Notes: generated by a model from the letters alone, not told the origin. A stretch of 64,000 nucleotides of DNA from Punica granatum (GCF_007655135.1 NC_045134.1:12792982-12856981); one strand, 5' to 3'. Shown: positions 33,380 through 47,661, counted from the stretch's first letter. Numbers and translations are program-made.

Positions 33380-35774
33380 GCAATCTTGGAAGAAATAATT
33401 AGTAAAGGTGCACTACTAGTCTCACTAGGTATCGAACAGGTTATGGCATGCGCCATTACGCTATACCCTATTTTTTATGTTTAATATTTTTTTGGTCAGA
33501 TATAATTTGAGAAAATGGTATTATATATGCAATCGTATCAAACATGAGTCATTCAACATTTAAGGAGAACATTTTCGTGGAACCATCCTAATTATGACAT
33601 CTGGAGTCCATCCGTGAACAAGAAAATATAGATAAAGTACACACGGTATACATAGTTCCCGCAAGGTATTGTATTTTCGCTACATCCACGGATAAGAAGG
33701 TTCATATAAAACTCTCAACTACGTAATCATTCCGCAACAGATTTTCCATTCTTCAGGGTAAAATTTTGGATCATACTTCGGTCGGCCTACAAAAATTCAG
33801 TCCATATGATCAGCGAGCAATCATATATTACAGTTCTATTTTTATTTTATATGTTTCCAGGAATTCCATGACCTAATTAAATAAATATAACTCTTTATTA
33901 TTATATATTTATTATTAATGCTGAGCATACATAATCTACGGAATCGGTGATCCAGATGCAATTTCTGGTCTACTCAACCCAATTGCATGGATGGGGATAT
34001 CTCCAAGAATTTTCTAGAGGTTCTTCTTGGAAATTAGAGATTTGCCTTTATGGTCCTTGAAAAGTCCATATCGAGGAATAAAGGCAAGTTGTGGGTCTAA
34101 ATTGGAAGTCTTCTCCCCCATCGTAATTTCTTTAGCTTTCGGATTCTGGAAGTACGTGTTCTCTCCTCTATGGCAATTTCTTCTGACTTTAGCGTCATTA
34201 ACTTATTGACCGGGAGTATCATGTTACGGTAACATTTCCTTCGATTTAAGATCAAGAAATTCTGAGTTTTCCTCATTAGCAGGTGTCGCGATGAACGTGA
34301 TTTTTAAGCCTCCGCCCTCAATTTAGAATTCTGTTAGTCCATGTATGCTTGTGACCTAATTGGATGGGAGTTGTCACTACACTGTTTTATTTGGTCAGTA
34401 AGCTCCTAAGTCACTTAAGGGTTCAAGACACTAACCACCTAAGAATTTAAGTTTTACTCCGTCTTTAAACCAAAGAAATGACTCCAAGGACTTTATTACG
34501 AGATTAGAAGACTGCAAGCCAATAACTAGCATTTTCCGTACCCTCCTCGGCTCCTATCAGTTTCTAACATTTTTTATTTTAAAATAGAGTTGTTTATCCT
34601 AGGTCAAGGCCATATTTGCTAATTTATAAATAAATAAATTATAGATTACAGATTCCGCACGATCTACGTGCTTATATACAAATATACAGTCCAACTCTGA
34701 AAAAAATCGGCCCCACATTCAAGTCAAGAAAAATAAAATGGGCTATACCTTCAGGGCAAAACTAAATGAGGATACATTCAGGCCAGCATATGTCCCATAG
34801 GCCGAGTGAGCCTAGAAATGGGTTTAGAGCCCGAAGAGAGGAAAATGGGTGTAGAACGCCTAAGTTAAAAAAATTCTAAGTCTATTTTCCTATATTCACA
34901 TATTTTATTAACAATTCATCCGGTTTTATCCATTTTTATTAACAAGGCCATATTTACATGATTAGGCCAGTCAATCCCAAAAATTAACAAAAGTAGTCCT
35001 TATTCCCTCAATGTCAATTCGACCTTCAATTTAAATCCTAGGACTCCATTAGTGGGTTATTACCCTTAATCCCTATTATTCGTGCCAATATGCATGGTTA
35101 ACGATGTTTAATCAATTTAGACGCAAAAATGGGATTTTTATTTAATTAAGTCAAGTAATTGACTTTAACTGGTTCAAGGATCCCGGGTCCTAATGACCCA
35201 CCCTAAATCTAAAGAGTATCTAATTACCCTTAGTCCCATGTGATTAAGCCAAGTATATATGATTATTACAAATAAATACAACAATTTCACATTTTGCCCG
35301 ATTTTGACTCAATTATTCACACACAAATTTGGCCATACTCACAAATGGTTATTTACACTAATTAGGCCTGAAGTCATTCGATTAGACTCAACTAGACTTC
35401 AATTCCTATGGCCGAAACACTAATTAGGTCAATTTCACATAAATCGGTCTAATTACTCATAATTAGACTCTAATTAAGCAAAATCAGACCTAATTGGACA
35501 CTATGTCCAGTCAGCCACATTGCTATCCGCACGATTAAAGGGTCCATTCATCAATTGAAGCAAGAGATAAAAGAATTGGCCACAATTAGGCCTTGTCACG
35601 CAATCGATTAGCACATAACCAAGCCTAATTGATCCCTAAATCAACCAATCGACTCTCGGATCAACTTAGCAAAAATTTCTCAACATGCTTAGAAGATCAA
35701 TTTTAAGCTAATTAAGGCCAATTGAACCTAATTAAGCCTAATCTCAAGCAATGGGAAGTCAATTACCTCTGATT
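33380..35774. other. Spacer without recognised genes
   Basis: AT-rich. From about 34,900 it becomes rich in degenerate aattaggcc/taattaagcc words, which continue on the far side of the LINE at 40,128-40,740. The LINE therefore split one repetitive region. Its identity is unknown to me; it could be part of a long LTR. Confidence 0.4.
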
Positions 35775-35789
35775 AAGTCCAAACGAGTC

Positions 35790-38700
35790 CTACCAAGCTT
35801 CCATGTCCAGAAAATATGACTCTCAGTAACGACTTGGCCAATGCCACAAGGGGAAGTGGAAATCTCCTTTCAGGCGATCCCAGTAACTGAAGACAGATAC
35901 ATTTTCCCATATTCACCAATGGATACAACCATCAATCAAAATACAAACATGACGGAGCCAAATCTATTTCATATGAACATGTTGGTGTGGAACTGCAGAG
36001 GGGTTGGTAATGCCAACTTCAGACACTCCCTGAGAGATCTCGTCAATAATCATCATCCCGACATCGTCATCCTCACCGAGACCCGTCTCTCGGGTGATCA
36101 AGCAACCCGAGTCGCCAACACATTCCCCTTTGATGGCTTCTTCTGCACAGAAACTACAGGTCTATTTGGAGGAATTTGGATCATGTGGCGAACTGATCGA
36201 GTCCAACTTGACATTACGGGCTCTACCGAACAGGAGGTCCACGCAATAGCTCAGGTGTGCCATCCTGTCTCCTCTCCTTGGTCACTCTCTGCTATCTATG
36301 CCAGCCCTCGCCCTAGAGAGCGATAAATCCTTTGGGAAAATCTTCGCACAATCTCTGAGTCCATGAATATGCCTTGGGTAGCCATTGGGGATTTCAATGA
36401 AATCACTAGTAGCTTAGACAAGATAGGTGGTTTTCCTATGAACGTAAACATGATATCAACCTTCAACGCGATGTTGGAAACTTGCTCTCTCACTGATCTC
36501 GGCTATACGGGGCCAAGACACACTTGGACAAACTTGCGCTCATCCTCAATCCTCATCATGGAAAGACTTGATCGGGCGGTCGCTAACCCTGCTTGGCACC
36601 TACTCTTTCCGGAAGCCTCACTACGCCGTCTTCCTCGCATCTACTCTGATCACTGCCCCCTTTTACTCAAGCTAAATCCCACAACGGATACCACCCCTAA
36701 CCGCCCCTTTCGTTTTGAATCTATATGGTTCTCACACACGGGGCTCAAGAAGCTAGTCCTCCAATCGTGGGGGCAAGCTAACTTCGATCACAATAAGGCC
36801 ATCATGCTCTTTAAACCCAACGTTCAGCACTGGAACAAAGAGACCTTTAGGAATGATTTTCATTGGAAACGTACTTGCTTAGCACGTATGGTTGGTATCC
36901 GACGAGCCCTAGCCATCCATCCCATCTAATTCTTAGTTGAGCTGGAGAAAAAACTCCGAGAAGAATACTCTTTGATTCTTATGCAAGAGGAAGAGCTATG
37001 GGCACTCAAAGCTAGAACTAACTGGATTATGGAAGGCGACCGGAATACTAAGTTTCTCCATGTGTCTACTATAATTCATCGCCGTCGAAACAGGATCTCG
37101 ACCCTTCGGAACTCGGTTGGCGAATGGATCACTGACAACATATCTCTCAGAGCCTTGATCCAATCTCACTTTCAACAGCTATTCAGCTCCAACAAAACCT
37201 TCACCTGTCTAGCTATGCCCGACTTCCCGAGCTAGAGAATAACCTTAGACCCCGCTAAGGCTACCTCCCTTCTCCGTCCTGTTCTGAGTGAGGACATTAC
37301 CAATGCCCTTTTCTCTATCAAGCCTTATAAAAAACCAGGACCGGATGGTCTCCACGCTTGCTTCTATCAGAGGTGTTGGGACATTGTCGAGCCCTCCGTC
37401 CAGCAAGCTATCCTCCAGTTCTTCAACTCAGCTACCTTGCCTGATGGTGCTAACCATACCCTAATCTCGCTTATCCCGAAGCACAAGTCACTAGAAACCA
37501 TCTCACAATACTGTCCCATTAGCCTTTGTACTACAATCTATAAAATCATCTCCAAAATACTGGTGAGAAGGATGAGTCCCCTTCTTCACGACCTCATTTT
37601 GCCTTTCCAGTGCAGCTTCTTGCTTGGTAGAAGAGCCGCTGATAATGTTATATTACTTCGGGAAGTTATGCACTCATTCAGAAAATGCAAAGGGAAACGG
37701 GGGAATTTTGTTCTTAAACTAAACCTGGAGAAAGCCTTCGACCGTCTTGAATGGTCCTTCATATGCGAAGTCCTTCAGCACTTTTGTTTTCCGAATGCCT
37801 GGATTGACTGGATAATGGCATGTGTAACTTCTACCTCGGCTTCCATTCTGCTCAATGACAGCTGCCTTGATTCCTTCATGCCCTCCCGTGGAATCCGACA
37901 AGGGGACCCATTTCCCCTACCTCTTCATCCTCTGCATGGAGTATCTAGTCAACCTCATCGAAGACAAATTGCGCTCAAGAACTTGGCAGGGAGTTAGGCC
38001 AGCCCGTGGTAGCCTCTATCTAACACGCCTTCTTTTCGCCGATGATATTCTCTTAATGGGCACCACCACTCCTAACACGAGCAGCTTTATCAAAACTATC
38101 CTTGATTCCTTCTGCGAAGAATCGGGTATGAAGGTCAATCTGGAGAAATCTAAACTTCTCTTCTCCAAGAACACATCCAGGGCTCAATGAGAAGAAACCT
38201 GCTTAATATTGAACAACCGAGAAACTGAAGATCTCGGAAAATACCTGGGATTCCCCATCGGCCTTCCCCTTATAAAGCGAAAGACTTCAACTTCATTGTC
38301 GAAAAGGTCCGTGCAAAGCTCGCAGGTTGGAAATCCAGCATGTTATCCATGGCAGGCCGAGCTGTACTCATAAACTCAACATGCGCAGCCATCCCTTCCT
38401 ACTTCATGCAATGCTCACGGCTTCCGAAAACTACTATCTCCAACCTGGATAAGATCAACCGAGACTTCCTATGGGGATCTACATCCGATAAAAAGAAGTT
38501 GCACCTTGTATCTTGGGAGGTCATCACGCGACCTAAATCTATGGGAGGCTTAGGAATCCCCAACATGGACAACCGCAACAAAGCCCTTCTTGGTAACCTC
38601 GTCTTCAAAGCATCAACCTCCCATGACCCTTGGGCTTGCCTCCTCCGGCACCAATTCGCAGCAAGCAACCTAACCCGACTTCGACGAGGCTTTAGCAATT

Positions 38701-40112
38701 GGAAAGCTATCACTATCGGTATGAAAGTTTGGAACAAATGAGCCAAGTGGCTAATTGGCAACGGAGAATCTGCTAGCTTCTAGAACGACCACTGGATTGG
38801 TGATTCACCGCTTAAAAACCTCATACAGGGACCACTACCTAACCATGAAGAGCTTAGACTGGTTAGCTCAGTTCTCTCACGACAAAGGACCTGGGATTTC
38901 ACTTCCCTTCCCTTTGAACTGCCCAAAGCGATCCGAGACTTAATCCAAGGCCTCCCCATCGACCTCAGACATGACATTCCAGACTCAATTATTTGGGGAC
39001 CTTCTCGAGATGGAAATTTCACTAATAAGTCTGCCTATATCCTCCAGCTTGATCACCATGACAACTCAGAAGATGAATGGGACTGATTATGAAATGTCCA
39101 ACTCTCTCCCGAATGCACTACTTCATTTGGTTGTCCATTAGAGATCGGCTTCCCACCGCAAACCTCCTTGCTCACCGGGGTCTTGCTATTCTGCCCTTCT
39201 GCCCAAGATGTCTTTCAAAACTAGAAACCATTGATCATATCCTTCGGGACTGCCTTATAGCACAATCCTTTTGGCATAACATGAAGATCTCGGCCTCTAA
39301 GTTGGGCACCTTTTCATCACTTGTTAAGGATTGGATCCGCTACAACCTCTTATCTTCCCAAGCGTCCCACCTCAACATTCCTTGGAGTGTACTCTTTGCC
39401 TTCGCTAAATGGAACCTCTAGAAAAACAAGAATTATCTTTTATTCTCTTCAAAACCTCTCCATAGTAACCTCATCAAACACACCATTCATGTTTCGGCAG
39501 AGTTCTATGCATCCCAACCCATTTTTACCGTAACTTCCAGCTTGAGCATCCAAGTCAAATGGGAGCCACCACCTGATGGTTTTCACAACTTAACTCAGAT
39601 GGTTGCTCCAAAGGCAACCCATGCATAGCTAGAGCAAGAGGCCTCATTCGGGACTCTTTAGGCATATGGGTTAGAGGTTATTGGATGAACCTGGGAAGCA
39701 CAACAAGCCCAATGGCTGAGCTCAAAGCCCTTCGGCAAAGACTGAATGTTGCACAACACTGTGGAGTTCGACGCTTAATTGTCGAGCTACATGCCAGGCT
39801 AATCCTCAGTTGGGTATGGGGAAATTCGTCCAACAAGGCCCTAACAAATTTGATTGATGACTGCAGGACTCTTTGTCGCAATTTTGAGGTCATCATCCCA
39901 AGACATAACTATAGAGAGGCCAACAAGTGTGTCGACCATCTTGTTAATTTTGGAGTTGGATTACCGCAAGAACTTGTTATCCTACCCCACCCCCCATCCT
40001 CTATTAGGAAGCTGTTACTCGAGGACTTAATGGGGCTTACGACCCCAAGATTTGTAAGCACTTCGTGCACGAATGATTAATTCTTAATTATCTGCTTTTT
40101 TCACCAAAAAAA
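35790..40112 (+). mobile_element. L1-type LINE, 5' truncated, non-functional
   Basis: The target duplication aagtccaaacgagtc occurs at 35,775-35,789 and 40,113-40,127, and a poly-A tail precedes the second copy. ORF2 domains appear in order: AP endonuclease (35,979-36,326, then 36,363-36,929; WNCRGVGN, AIGDFNEI, SDHCPL); reverse transcriptase (about 37,320-38,190; KPGPDG, RGIRQGDP, FADD at about 38,034-38,045); a zf-RVT Cys/His region (about 39,110-39,290); and a C-terminal RNase H (about 39,590-40,080). Stops at 36,324, 36,929 and 37,235 and several frameshifts break the frame. ORF1 is absent. The intact duplication shows that the 5' end is the true insertion end. Confidence 0.92.
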
Positions 40113-40304
40113 AAGTCCAAACGAGTCACAAATCATCAAATTAACTAACCCAAGCATAATTTATTTTTTTTAAAAAATTAGAGAATGTACACAACTTCAA
40201 TTTCATGTCAATTTTGACTATTTAAGCAATTCAAGTCTAATTATTCGTAGCCAAGTTCGTAGTTAGTCCGATTACACATGATTTTAGCTAAATTATATCT
40301 ATTT

Positions 40305-40704
40305 ACATGCCACTACCAATTAATCCTAAGAAAGGCACTAATCTCACACAATCAATGCATAATTAGCAAGATTAAGCCTATATACATTATATTAATCTTC
40401 TTAACTTCCTATTAACATAGCATCCTAGAGTATATACATCCAATCTAGGTGCATTAACATAAATATGTCACAAAAATACCGAAAATACGTCATGGGATTA
40501 AGCCAAATTAGAGACTAATTAACATGCCACTATCGATTAATCCTAAGAAAGGCACTAATCACACACAATTAATGCTTAATTAGGAAGATTAAGCCAATAT
40601 ACATGAAATTAATCTTCTTAACATCCTATTAACATAGCATCCTAGAGTCTATACATCCAATCTAGGTGCATTAACATAAATATGTCACAAAATACCCGAA
40701 AATT
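40305..40704. repeat. Two ~185-bp direct repeats (period 217)
   Basis: acatgccactaccaattaatcc at 40,305 recurs as acatgccactatcgattaatcc at 40,522. Both run through gcatcctagagt and atccaatctaggtgcattaac to tatgtcacaaaa. Identity is above 90 percent by eye. Confidence 0.9.
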
Positions 40705-41698
40705 CTGTTTTTCCTCAAGAAAATTGTGTGTAGAGTAAAAAAAAGGGTTGAGAGAGGGATGGCTCGACCATCACTCAAGCTAGAATGCTCAAATAACAGC
40801 CGACCAACCTCTGGAAATTCGACCTTTATCTTCTTCTCCAACCAAGCTTCTGGAAATCGGCTCTAATCTATTTAATTGACCTCTAATTCGGGTTTACCTC
40901 ACTAATTGGGAAGAGTTTAGGTTAATTTTGAGACTTTGGGTCAAGGTTTTGGCATATTCTCAACACATGAGAATGACCAAATGTCATTTCTCCAAAAAAT
41001 AACACAAAGGGCAGTGGGAGACTACTTTGCAAATAATGAAAGCTCAGAGGCAAAAACAAAAGATTGTTTCAAAATTTTTAGAGGTCGGACGAGTGCCAGT
41101 AGGTCGTCCAGATAAGGATGGCCAGCTAGCCCTCGGGCGCGATTACTAATTGCGCCCAGGGTCCTGGGTGCGGATTGCAACCCGCACCTCCGTAGGAGGT
41201 GCTAGCAATGATTGCGCATCCGTCTTAAATTTCACATTTTGGCCGAAGTCAATTCAACTACTTCGAGCTGAACTGGTTTTGTCAGGAATAATAGCGTGTT
41301 CGTCCTCAAACTTTTTAAAAAACTTCATTTTCACCTTTTCGGGATTTTAGAGCACATTTGAGCAGAGAAGAATTATTAAAAAATATCCTCAGGTCTAGAA
41401 AATAGTTTTTTACTAAAAAACACCGACATGAATATTTCTCGTTACGTGAGAAGATCTATTTCTTCATCTCGAATCATTTTCCTACTAAATAAATTATATG
41501 AATCGAAAGGATTTTAATCAGGGAATACTAGAGTGCATTTTTTTTGTTAAAAATACGAGTAATTGGGGTTTTAAAGAAAGGTCTCCGGAAAGTGGGCGTC
41601 ATGTTCCAAAATTCATTTTAGACACGCTTTCCAAGAAAAGAAAATGTTGCCAATTATCCCGTATTGTTTTGAAAACAAGCACTGAAAGTAGAAATTAA
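40705..41698. other. Spacer without recognised genes
   Basis: No coding frame of weight. A GC-rich patch near 41,120-41,230 contains the imperfect palindromic words gcgcccagggtcctgggtgcg and acctccgtaggaggt. Confidence 0.4.
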
Positions 41699-41931
41699 GG
41701 GCCTGTTTGGTTTCAAGATTATATTTTAGAATCACAATTCTAACTTAACTCTATCCACTACAAAACAAAATAACTCATACAAAGTCAAATAGTGGACCCC
41801 ATTTATACCACTTTTTTCCACAACAAAACAACATAACTCATACAAAGTCAAAGGGTGGGCCCCATTTATTCCACTCAAAATCAAAATCAAAATCAAAATC
41901 TGATTTTAAAATCCTACTATGAAACAGACGC
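41699..41931. mobile_element. Small MITE (GGGCCTGTTTGG family)
   Basis: The ends GGGCCTGTTTGGTTTCA and, on the other strand, GCGTCTGTTTCATAG are a common plant MITE pattern. The inside contains direct repeats of aactcatacaaagtcaaa. The target duplication is not clean. Confidence 0.55.
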
Positions 41932-42097
41932 AACATAAGTAATTAGTACTTGAGGACTGACCTGTTTTAGTTTGAAAGTCCTTCTAATGCGTAATCCACG
42001 TGCGCTTAAATCTGCTCTTTAACTTGATGTGCTCCCCCAAATGGTAAATCTAGCTCCGGTTAGAATGAGGTGCTTAGAGTGGGACTCCTCATACCTA

Positions 42098-42597
42098 ACG
42101 TTGTCAGAATCGCGATTCTAACTAGAATTGGTTGAGGGTCGTGGAATCGTGAATTGTAGAATCAAATTGGGAATCGTAATATTTTACTTGCAATTAAAAA
42201 AACAGCATGTATATAGAAGGACGACGATTTGAAAAGAGAATGCAAGATTTGAGCAATGAGAGAAACTAGGACTGGAGTATATTCTTTCTTCAAGACTTCG
42301 ACAGAACTCAGAAGTCAGGAGTCGATTCTCCATTGATTCATCGATTAGTAGAAGAGGAAAAAAAATCCAATCACGTTGATCTATGGGCCGAATAACTGGA
42401 CTGGGCTTGGTTCAATTTTTAGTTTTGAGCCTAATGTAGGATCGGTAGAATCATACTGATTCTACGATTCCACGACTTTGGACGTGATATTACCACGATT
42501 CTAAGATTTCGGTTCCTGGGATGAAATTGGAATCGCTAGTCCCCTTGTGAATCGTAGAATCGTGCGATTCTACGGTTCGACTCGCGAGTCTAACAAC
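42098..42597. mobile_element. hAT-like MITE, family of 994 and 20,951
   Basis: The left end ACGTTGTCAGAATCGCGATTC and, on the other strand, the right end GTTGTTAGACTCGCGAG pair. The inside repeats words such as gaatcgtagaatcg. The flanks are only a weak 8-bp match. Confidence 0.65.
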
Positions 42598-42871
42598 CAT
42601 GCGTCCAGTTCTAAGGGTTCTCAGGACCATAGAGCACTCTTCACACTGCTCTCCGGAAATCATCTTTACCTCATGAGTGACTCTCGACCGAAAAAAGAAG
42701 GGCCCTTCTAGCAAAGTTCCCGAGCTACTAGCTCATTACGCGAAGCATTAACAACCGAGGTTAGGCCCACCCGGTCCCAGCCCAAGGGCTGAGGAGGACA
42801 TTGCAGATCGGACTGCATAAATCATTAGGCTTCCCGAGTAGCTCCAGAAGGGTTCCAAATGCCTCTCGACA

Positions 42872-43370
42872 AGGTTAACAGAATTGTGATTCTAGCTGGA
42901 ATCAGTCGATGATCGTGAATTGTGAATCGTAGAATCGAATCGTGAATAATAAGATTCTACCTGTAATTAAAAAATAATATATATATATATATATATATAT
43001 AAACAAGTCACAGTTCATAACTTAAAGTCTCGAAATAGAAACAAAAAGCTAACAACATAATACAGGATGAACAAACAGATCAAATGTCTTCCAAATCTTC
43101 ATCGCTAGTACCAACATCATCGGTGCACAGCAGCGGAGAGCTCGAAGCAGACAATAGCACACAACAGTGCTCGAAGGATGACGATTAGAATTAGCAATTT
43201 CAACCAAATGAGGAAGGATGATGATTACAATCGGCAATTTGAGCGGGGGATGAAGGCAATTTGAATATGAGAATGCAAGATTTGAGCAATGGGAGAAGTT
43301 AAGGCTAGAGTTTTTTCTTTTCTCAAGACTTCAAGTATTTATTTGAGAGTGCAAAGCGAGGAATTTTTTT
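42872..43370. mobile_element. Second, truncated copy of the same hAT-like MITE
   Basis: It begins AGGTTAACAGAATTGTGATTC. Its part at 43,260-43,330 (gaatgcaagatttgagcaatg) matches 42,237-42,300. The right end is missing. A (TA)n run lies at 42,980-43,001. Confidence 0.6.
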
Positions 43371-43589
43371 GTACATATATTCATGTAACGATCCCAGTCG
43401 GCGAGTGAGCAGTTCAAGCGCTGAATCGGTTGAGTCAATCTACACCCCCTGAGGATGAGTAAGCTTTGCATTTCTTGGTTTCGGCTTGCGCGGGGAATCG
43501 ATCATCATGGCCCGACGAACTGAAACGCGAGGACGGCGGGCTGGACCCTCGATACAAGGGTTCCCTCGGGCTCTTAGTCCGAATTGATC

Positions 43590-44000
43590 GCTTTTCAACT
43601 AATGTACGATGTCAAACTGAGCAAGTCGAGTGAAACCTAACATATGTGGTAAACAAACTAAAAGTGGCAAACCCTAAACAAACTAAAGTATCGACATGGT
43701 GTGCGGGATATAGGCTCGCACGTAAAAGAACCCCCGAACTCAAAACTCTTGGTTCCGCAAGACCATATGCGTTAGTAAACAAGGTGTATTCCTTACTCCT
43801 AGTCCCGGGCAACTCACGGACTCTCGACTTTCGGGTCGTAAAAGGTAGTGGCGACTGCTTCTCATGCGCGTCCATTCGCGTCCCACAGTAAGGTGGATAC
43901 TCTCAAGCCGTGCGATCGTGTGCACGTATGCGGGTTCTGACGAGACGAAATTCGGGTATGCACACCATGTATTAATGGTGGCAGCGGCAAGTTTCTTTTT
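43590..44000 (-). repeat. Fragment of the repeat that starts at 52,685
   Basis: Its reverse complement matches 52,690-52,990 through acccgaatttcgtctcgtc, cggcttgagagt, gtcgccact, ttttacgacccgaa and ttcgggggttct. It belongs to the LTR-type repeat that holds the young Athila element. Confidence 0.8.
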
Positions 44001-44104
44001 CTCCAATGATCGGCGCATTAGAATATCATTTTTTTTAAGAAAAAGGGTTGGATATTTTGTTAATTTTAATTGCCATATTTGCACCGAAAAAGATTGCCGT
44101 AGTT

Positions 44105-45825
44105 GAATGTCCTTAAATCAAGGGACACGATAAATTCCTTAATTGATCGTGGCGATAATAACTGCCATAGAAAAGCACACACAGAAATATCATTTATGCA
44201 ACTTGTCATGACAATTATTATTACATGTTGTTACAAACATTTACTCGTTGTGGCATTTGACAAATCTAAACTTCTTCTTAGCTAAAGTTCGTCGAATTGA
44301 GAAAGAATTTCAATAATAGTATGAAATTTGTTCATATTTCAAGAGGTACTTCTTCAAAAGTAAAATTCTAAAAGCGCAAATATTTGAATATTAAATCTCC
44401 AAAACACAAAGTCACACACAACAAAAATAATACTGTTACATAATTAGTTGGTATTCACTTGCATGAATTAGCTTAAAAAATTTATAAAATATATCTCGCA
44501 AGTTCGTAATTAACATTTCAAATCCTTTATTATAATTTACTTATCATGATTTATATTAAAAATTACACTTAGTATTATAACTTTTCCAATTTAATTGAGA
44601 GCTATGAAGTAAAATTATTTATTTGTGGTGACCATAAGCTTTCTTTTCAATAAAAGGCATCCAATATCAATTTCTATCATTACCTAAGCAATTTCCCCTA
44701 GGAAATAAATCATCTCTAGAATATATTACAAGATCTTCCCCAGATCATGAAAGAAATCCCTAAGTCACTACTGTCAAGATATGTCCAATCCGCTGTCGCA
44801 CCACATTACTACTTTCAGGGAATTTTCATGGCGATATGACACATTTAGTTACTAGTAATGACCAATATGCAGCTCTTCTGTTCAAAATAAGCATGACAAG
44901 AATCATTAGCATAAACTGCTTTCAATACTTTCACTGGTTTCAACGCACACCTTTGGCTTATGGGCTTATATAAGCCAAATCAAATGATGATTTGCACTGG
45001 CAAATTTCATTAAGTATTGAAACATATCTTAACTGTCCTTATCATCTGAGAAGTCTGCGCGCGAGCAAATAAATCAAACTTGAATTGAATATTATTTCAA
45101 CTTTATAGAAGTGTATAGATCAAAATTTGATAATCACAATAACTCAAAATCATTTATCACAAAAGAAAAGATGCACAATACAAGGTGAAATCCGAGACTC
45201 TTGCCAATAGAGGATCAATACAACTAATTATGTGTAAAACATAAGCCAAACAAACGGTTAATCATCCACAAAATAAAAATTCACATTCCCTACACGTTTC
45301 TACTGCCAAGCAACAACACGGGCATGAGATTAGTATTTCTAGTGAATGGGTGTAGAAGTAGCCGTAGCTTGCTGACCCAAAATCAGCAATATTCATTCAT
45401 AACATCCGATATAGGCAATAATAATTTCTTACTACATAGTAAATAATCATTTTCATAATATATTTCAAGTTTGTGCCTGCCTCATGTTATAATCAAATGT
45501 CTTGGCATTTCATCATGTCACTGTTGTCATGACAGTTGTTATCATAAATATGTTGCATTTTTCTCAAAAAGTGCAATCTCAGCACAACTTTTTGAGGGGA
45601 AAAAAAAAACTATCGGTTTATAAGGCAGTCATGACTGATTGGTCAACACTCAACCAATAATATTGCAAGCATTGCACCAACTATTATCGCATGTCAAGAC
45701 CAAACAAGCTTGTCTTAAACAATCAATGTGAACATAAACCTATATTACGTTAATTCCTCATTTAACAATGATGTCGATTCCTGCGGTTTCAACTGTTAGT
45801 TGGCATGTCAAATTGTCACAACATA
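44105..45825. other. AT-rich spacer
   Basis: No gene or repeat recognised. A short perfect stem (ctcaaaaagtg…cacaactttttgag) lies near 45,560-45,600. Confidence 0.45.
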
Positions 45826-45834
45826 TAAAATTTT

Positions 45835-46250
45835 GGAATTTTTACGTCAAATGGCTCATGATTTACGCGTTTCGTCAAATTTATTCTATACTTTTTTTTG
45901 TCAGATATATTCCATGATTTACATTTTACTCGAAATCTATCACACCGTTTTTGTTGTCTGTTAATGAAACGTTAGTAAGCTCCAAATCTATCCCATGATT
46001 TCAATTTTATCCCAAATCTATTATATGATTTTAATTATTTCCTTAAAACTATCACATGATTTTAATTTTTTTCAAATCTATTCCGGATTAAAGGGGTTAC
46101 TGTAACAAAACCATTAGACATTGGAGGAGATATAACGGCAGGATAAATTTGAAGCAAAATGTAAACTATAGGATATAGCTAACAAAAAGAAAAGTATGTG
46201 ATAAATTTGACAAAACGCGTAAATTATTGATCATTTAGGGTAAAAACCCT
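45835..46250. mobile_element. MULE-type MITE with 9-bp target duplication
   Basis: The duplication taaaatttt is at 45,826-45,834 and 46,251-46,259. Inverted arms of about 60 bases share atttacgcgttt, gtcaaattta and tacttttc. Inside are degenerate ~35-base units of the form caaatctatcccatgatttcaa. Confidence 0.8.
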
Positions 46251-46285
46251 TAAAATTTTTTGTCATGACAGTGAAGAAACAATCA

Positions 46286-46513
46286 GGGACCGTTTGGTTT
46301 CAGAGTTAAAGTTACTTTAATTTTGATTGTGGAAAAAGATAAATAAGATGTGATTATAAATTTGACTTGGGAAACGTGTGTTTTTGTTGTATAGTGTGTT
46401 GAGTTAAAGTTAAAGTTAAAATTTTTGAATTGGAAAATGTGTATTTTTGTTGTGTAGTGTGTTTAAAGTTAAAGTTAAAGTTAAAATCAATTAACTGTGA
46501 ATCCAAACAGGGC
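46286..46513. mobile_element. Small MITE (GGGACCGTTTGG family)
   Basis: Ends GGGACCGTTTGGTTTCAGAG and, on the other strand, GCCCTGTTTGGATTCACAG. Flanked by atca on both sides. The interior has taaagttaaagttaaa repeats and a duplicated tgtgtatttttgttgt word. Confidence 0.65.
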
Positions 46514-46977
46514 ATCAGACTTTCAATCAATCCAATTCAATAGACACATCGGTTATTTCACATCCCTTCAACTCCCATATAATACCCCACATAATGAAGG
46601 TAACTCCATTCTCATTCGCACATCTTCATCGTCCTTCTTCTTATTTTTCTTCTTCATCTACTAATGTTTTAACTTACCGCACTATCCATCACAAAAACAT
46701 GAGGCCTTGACGAGAGGGAAATGATTTGGTGTTTTTCTTCGAGTGCTTGGTATATTAGCGGGACAATGAAATTCAAAATTTCAAAAACAAGCATTATGGG
46801 TGGTTGTTGTCGGACCCTATAATATGTTATGACATGTATCAACCCCTTAATCTTTTTCGTAGGAATTTAGTTCCCACATTATGTTTTCTTCCAATATGGA
46901 AATAAATCGTATAAATTTATCAATTGCTCATGTTTTTTAATTGATTACATACTAAATTAGAAGCTGTGATATCATAT

Positions 46978-47661
46978 CTAAGCAGTAGAAGGAAGACATC
47001 TCCATCCACCCCGAAGGCCATGATAAGGACATCTAACAAGTAGATCCTTGAACCTCTCCCAGGCTTCAGCAATTGACTCGAACTTGAATTGTTGAAAGGT
47101 CATAATGTCGTTTCTCATCTTCGCTATCTTCGACGGCAGGAAATACAAGGCCAAAAATTGCTCTTCCATTTGCGCCCAAGTAGTAATCGAACCTGCAGGC
47201 AAAGGCATTAACCACTAACTAGCCTTATCCTTTAAAGAGAATGGAAATAATCATAAACAAATAGCATCATCTAAAACCCCATTCTGCTTAAAAGTGTCAC
47301 AAATATTAAGAAACCAGTGCAGATGCTTACGTGGATCCTCAGTCGGTGCTCCTCCAAACATTACGGAGTTCTGGATCATTTGCATAACGGATTGCTTAAT
47401 CTCAAAATTGTTGGCTTGGATGGCAAGTGATTGAATGCTAGATCTGTTAGCCAAGACACGCGGTACAATGAATTCATCCATAGGTCATTCGTCTTGGTCA
47501 CCTTCATTGCCTTGCAACAGTTGTTTCTGTTGATTATTGTTGTCAGCTGCATTGTCCGCCATCTCGTTCTGACGTGCACGAGCTTCTTGAAGAAGCCAAT
47601 GGAGAGTTCTTTCAATTTCGGGATCAAAAGGAAGACGTTATGCATTTCTACTACGTCTCAT
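46978..47661 (-). pseudogene. Truncated gag of an Athila-type gypsy element
   Basis: The gag start is at ATG 47,661 (MRRSRNA, then a stop). Downstream pieces match the gag of the young element at 59,602-61,353: NNFEIKQSVMQMIQ, SITTWAQMEEQFL, FESIAEAWERFKDLL and CPYHGL. It stops near 46,978, about residue 230 of gag, and nothing of pol follows, so the element was cut there. Confidence 0.85.

Noticed and set aside
36363..40080. Series of apparently separate genes
   Set aside because: They are consecutive pieces of one broken LINE ORF2 bounded by a single target duplication.
41150..41698. Two 66-codon plus-strand frames
   Set aside because: Too short, no homology and no supporting context.
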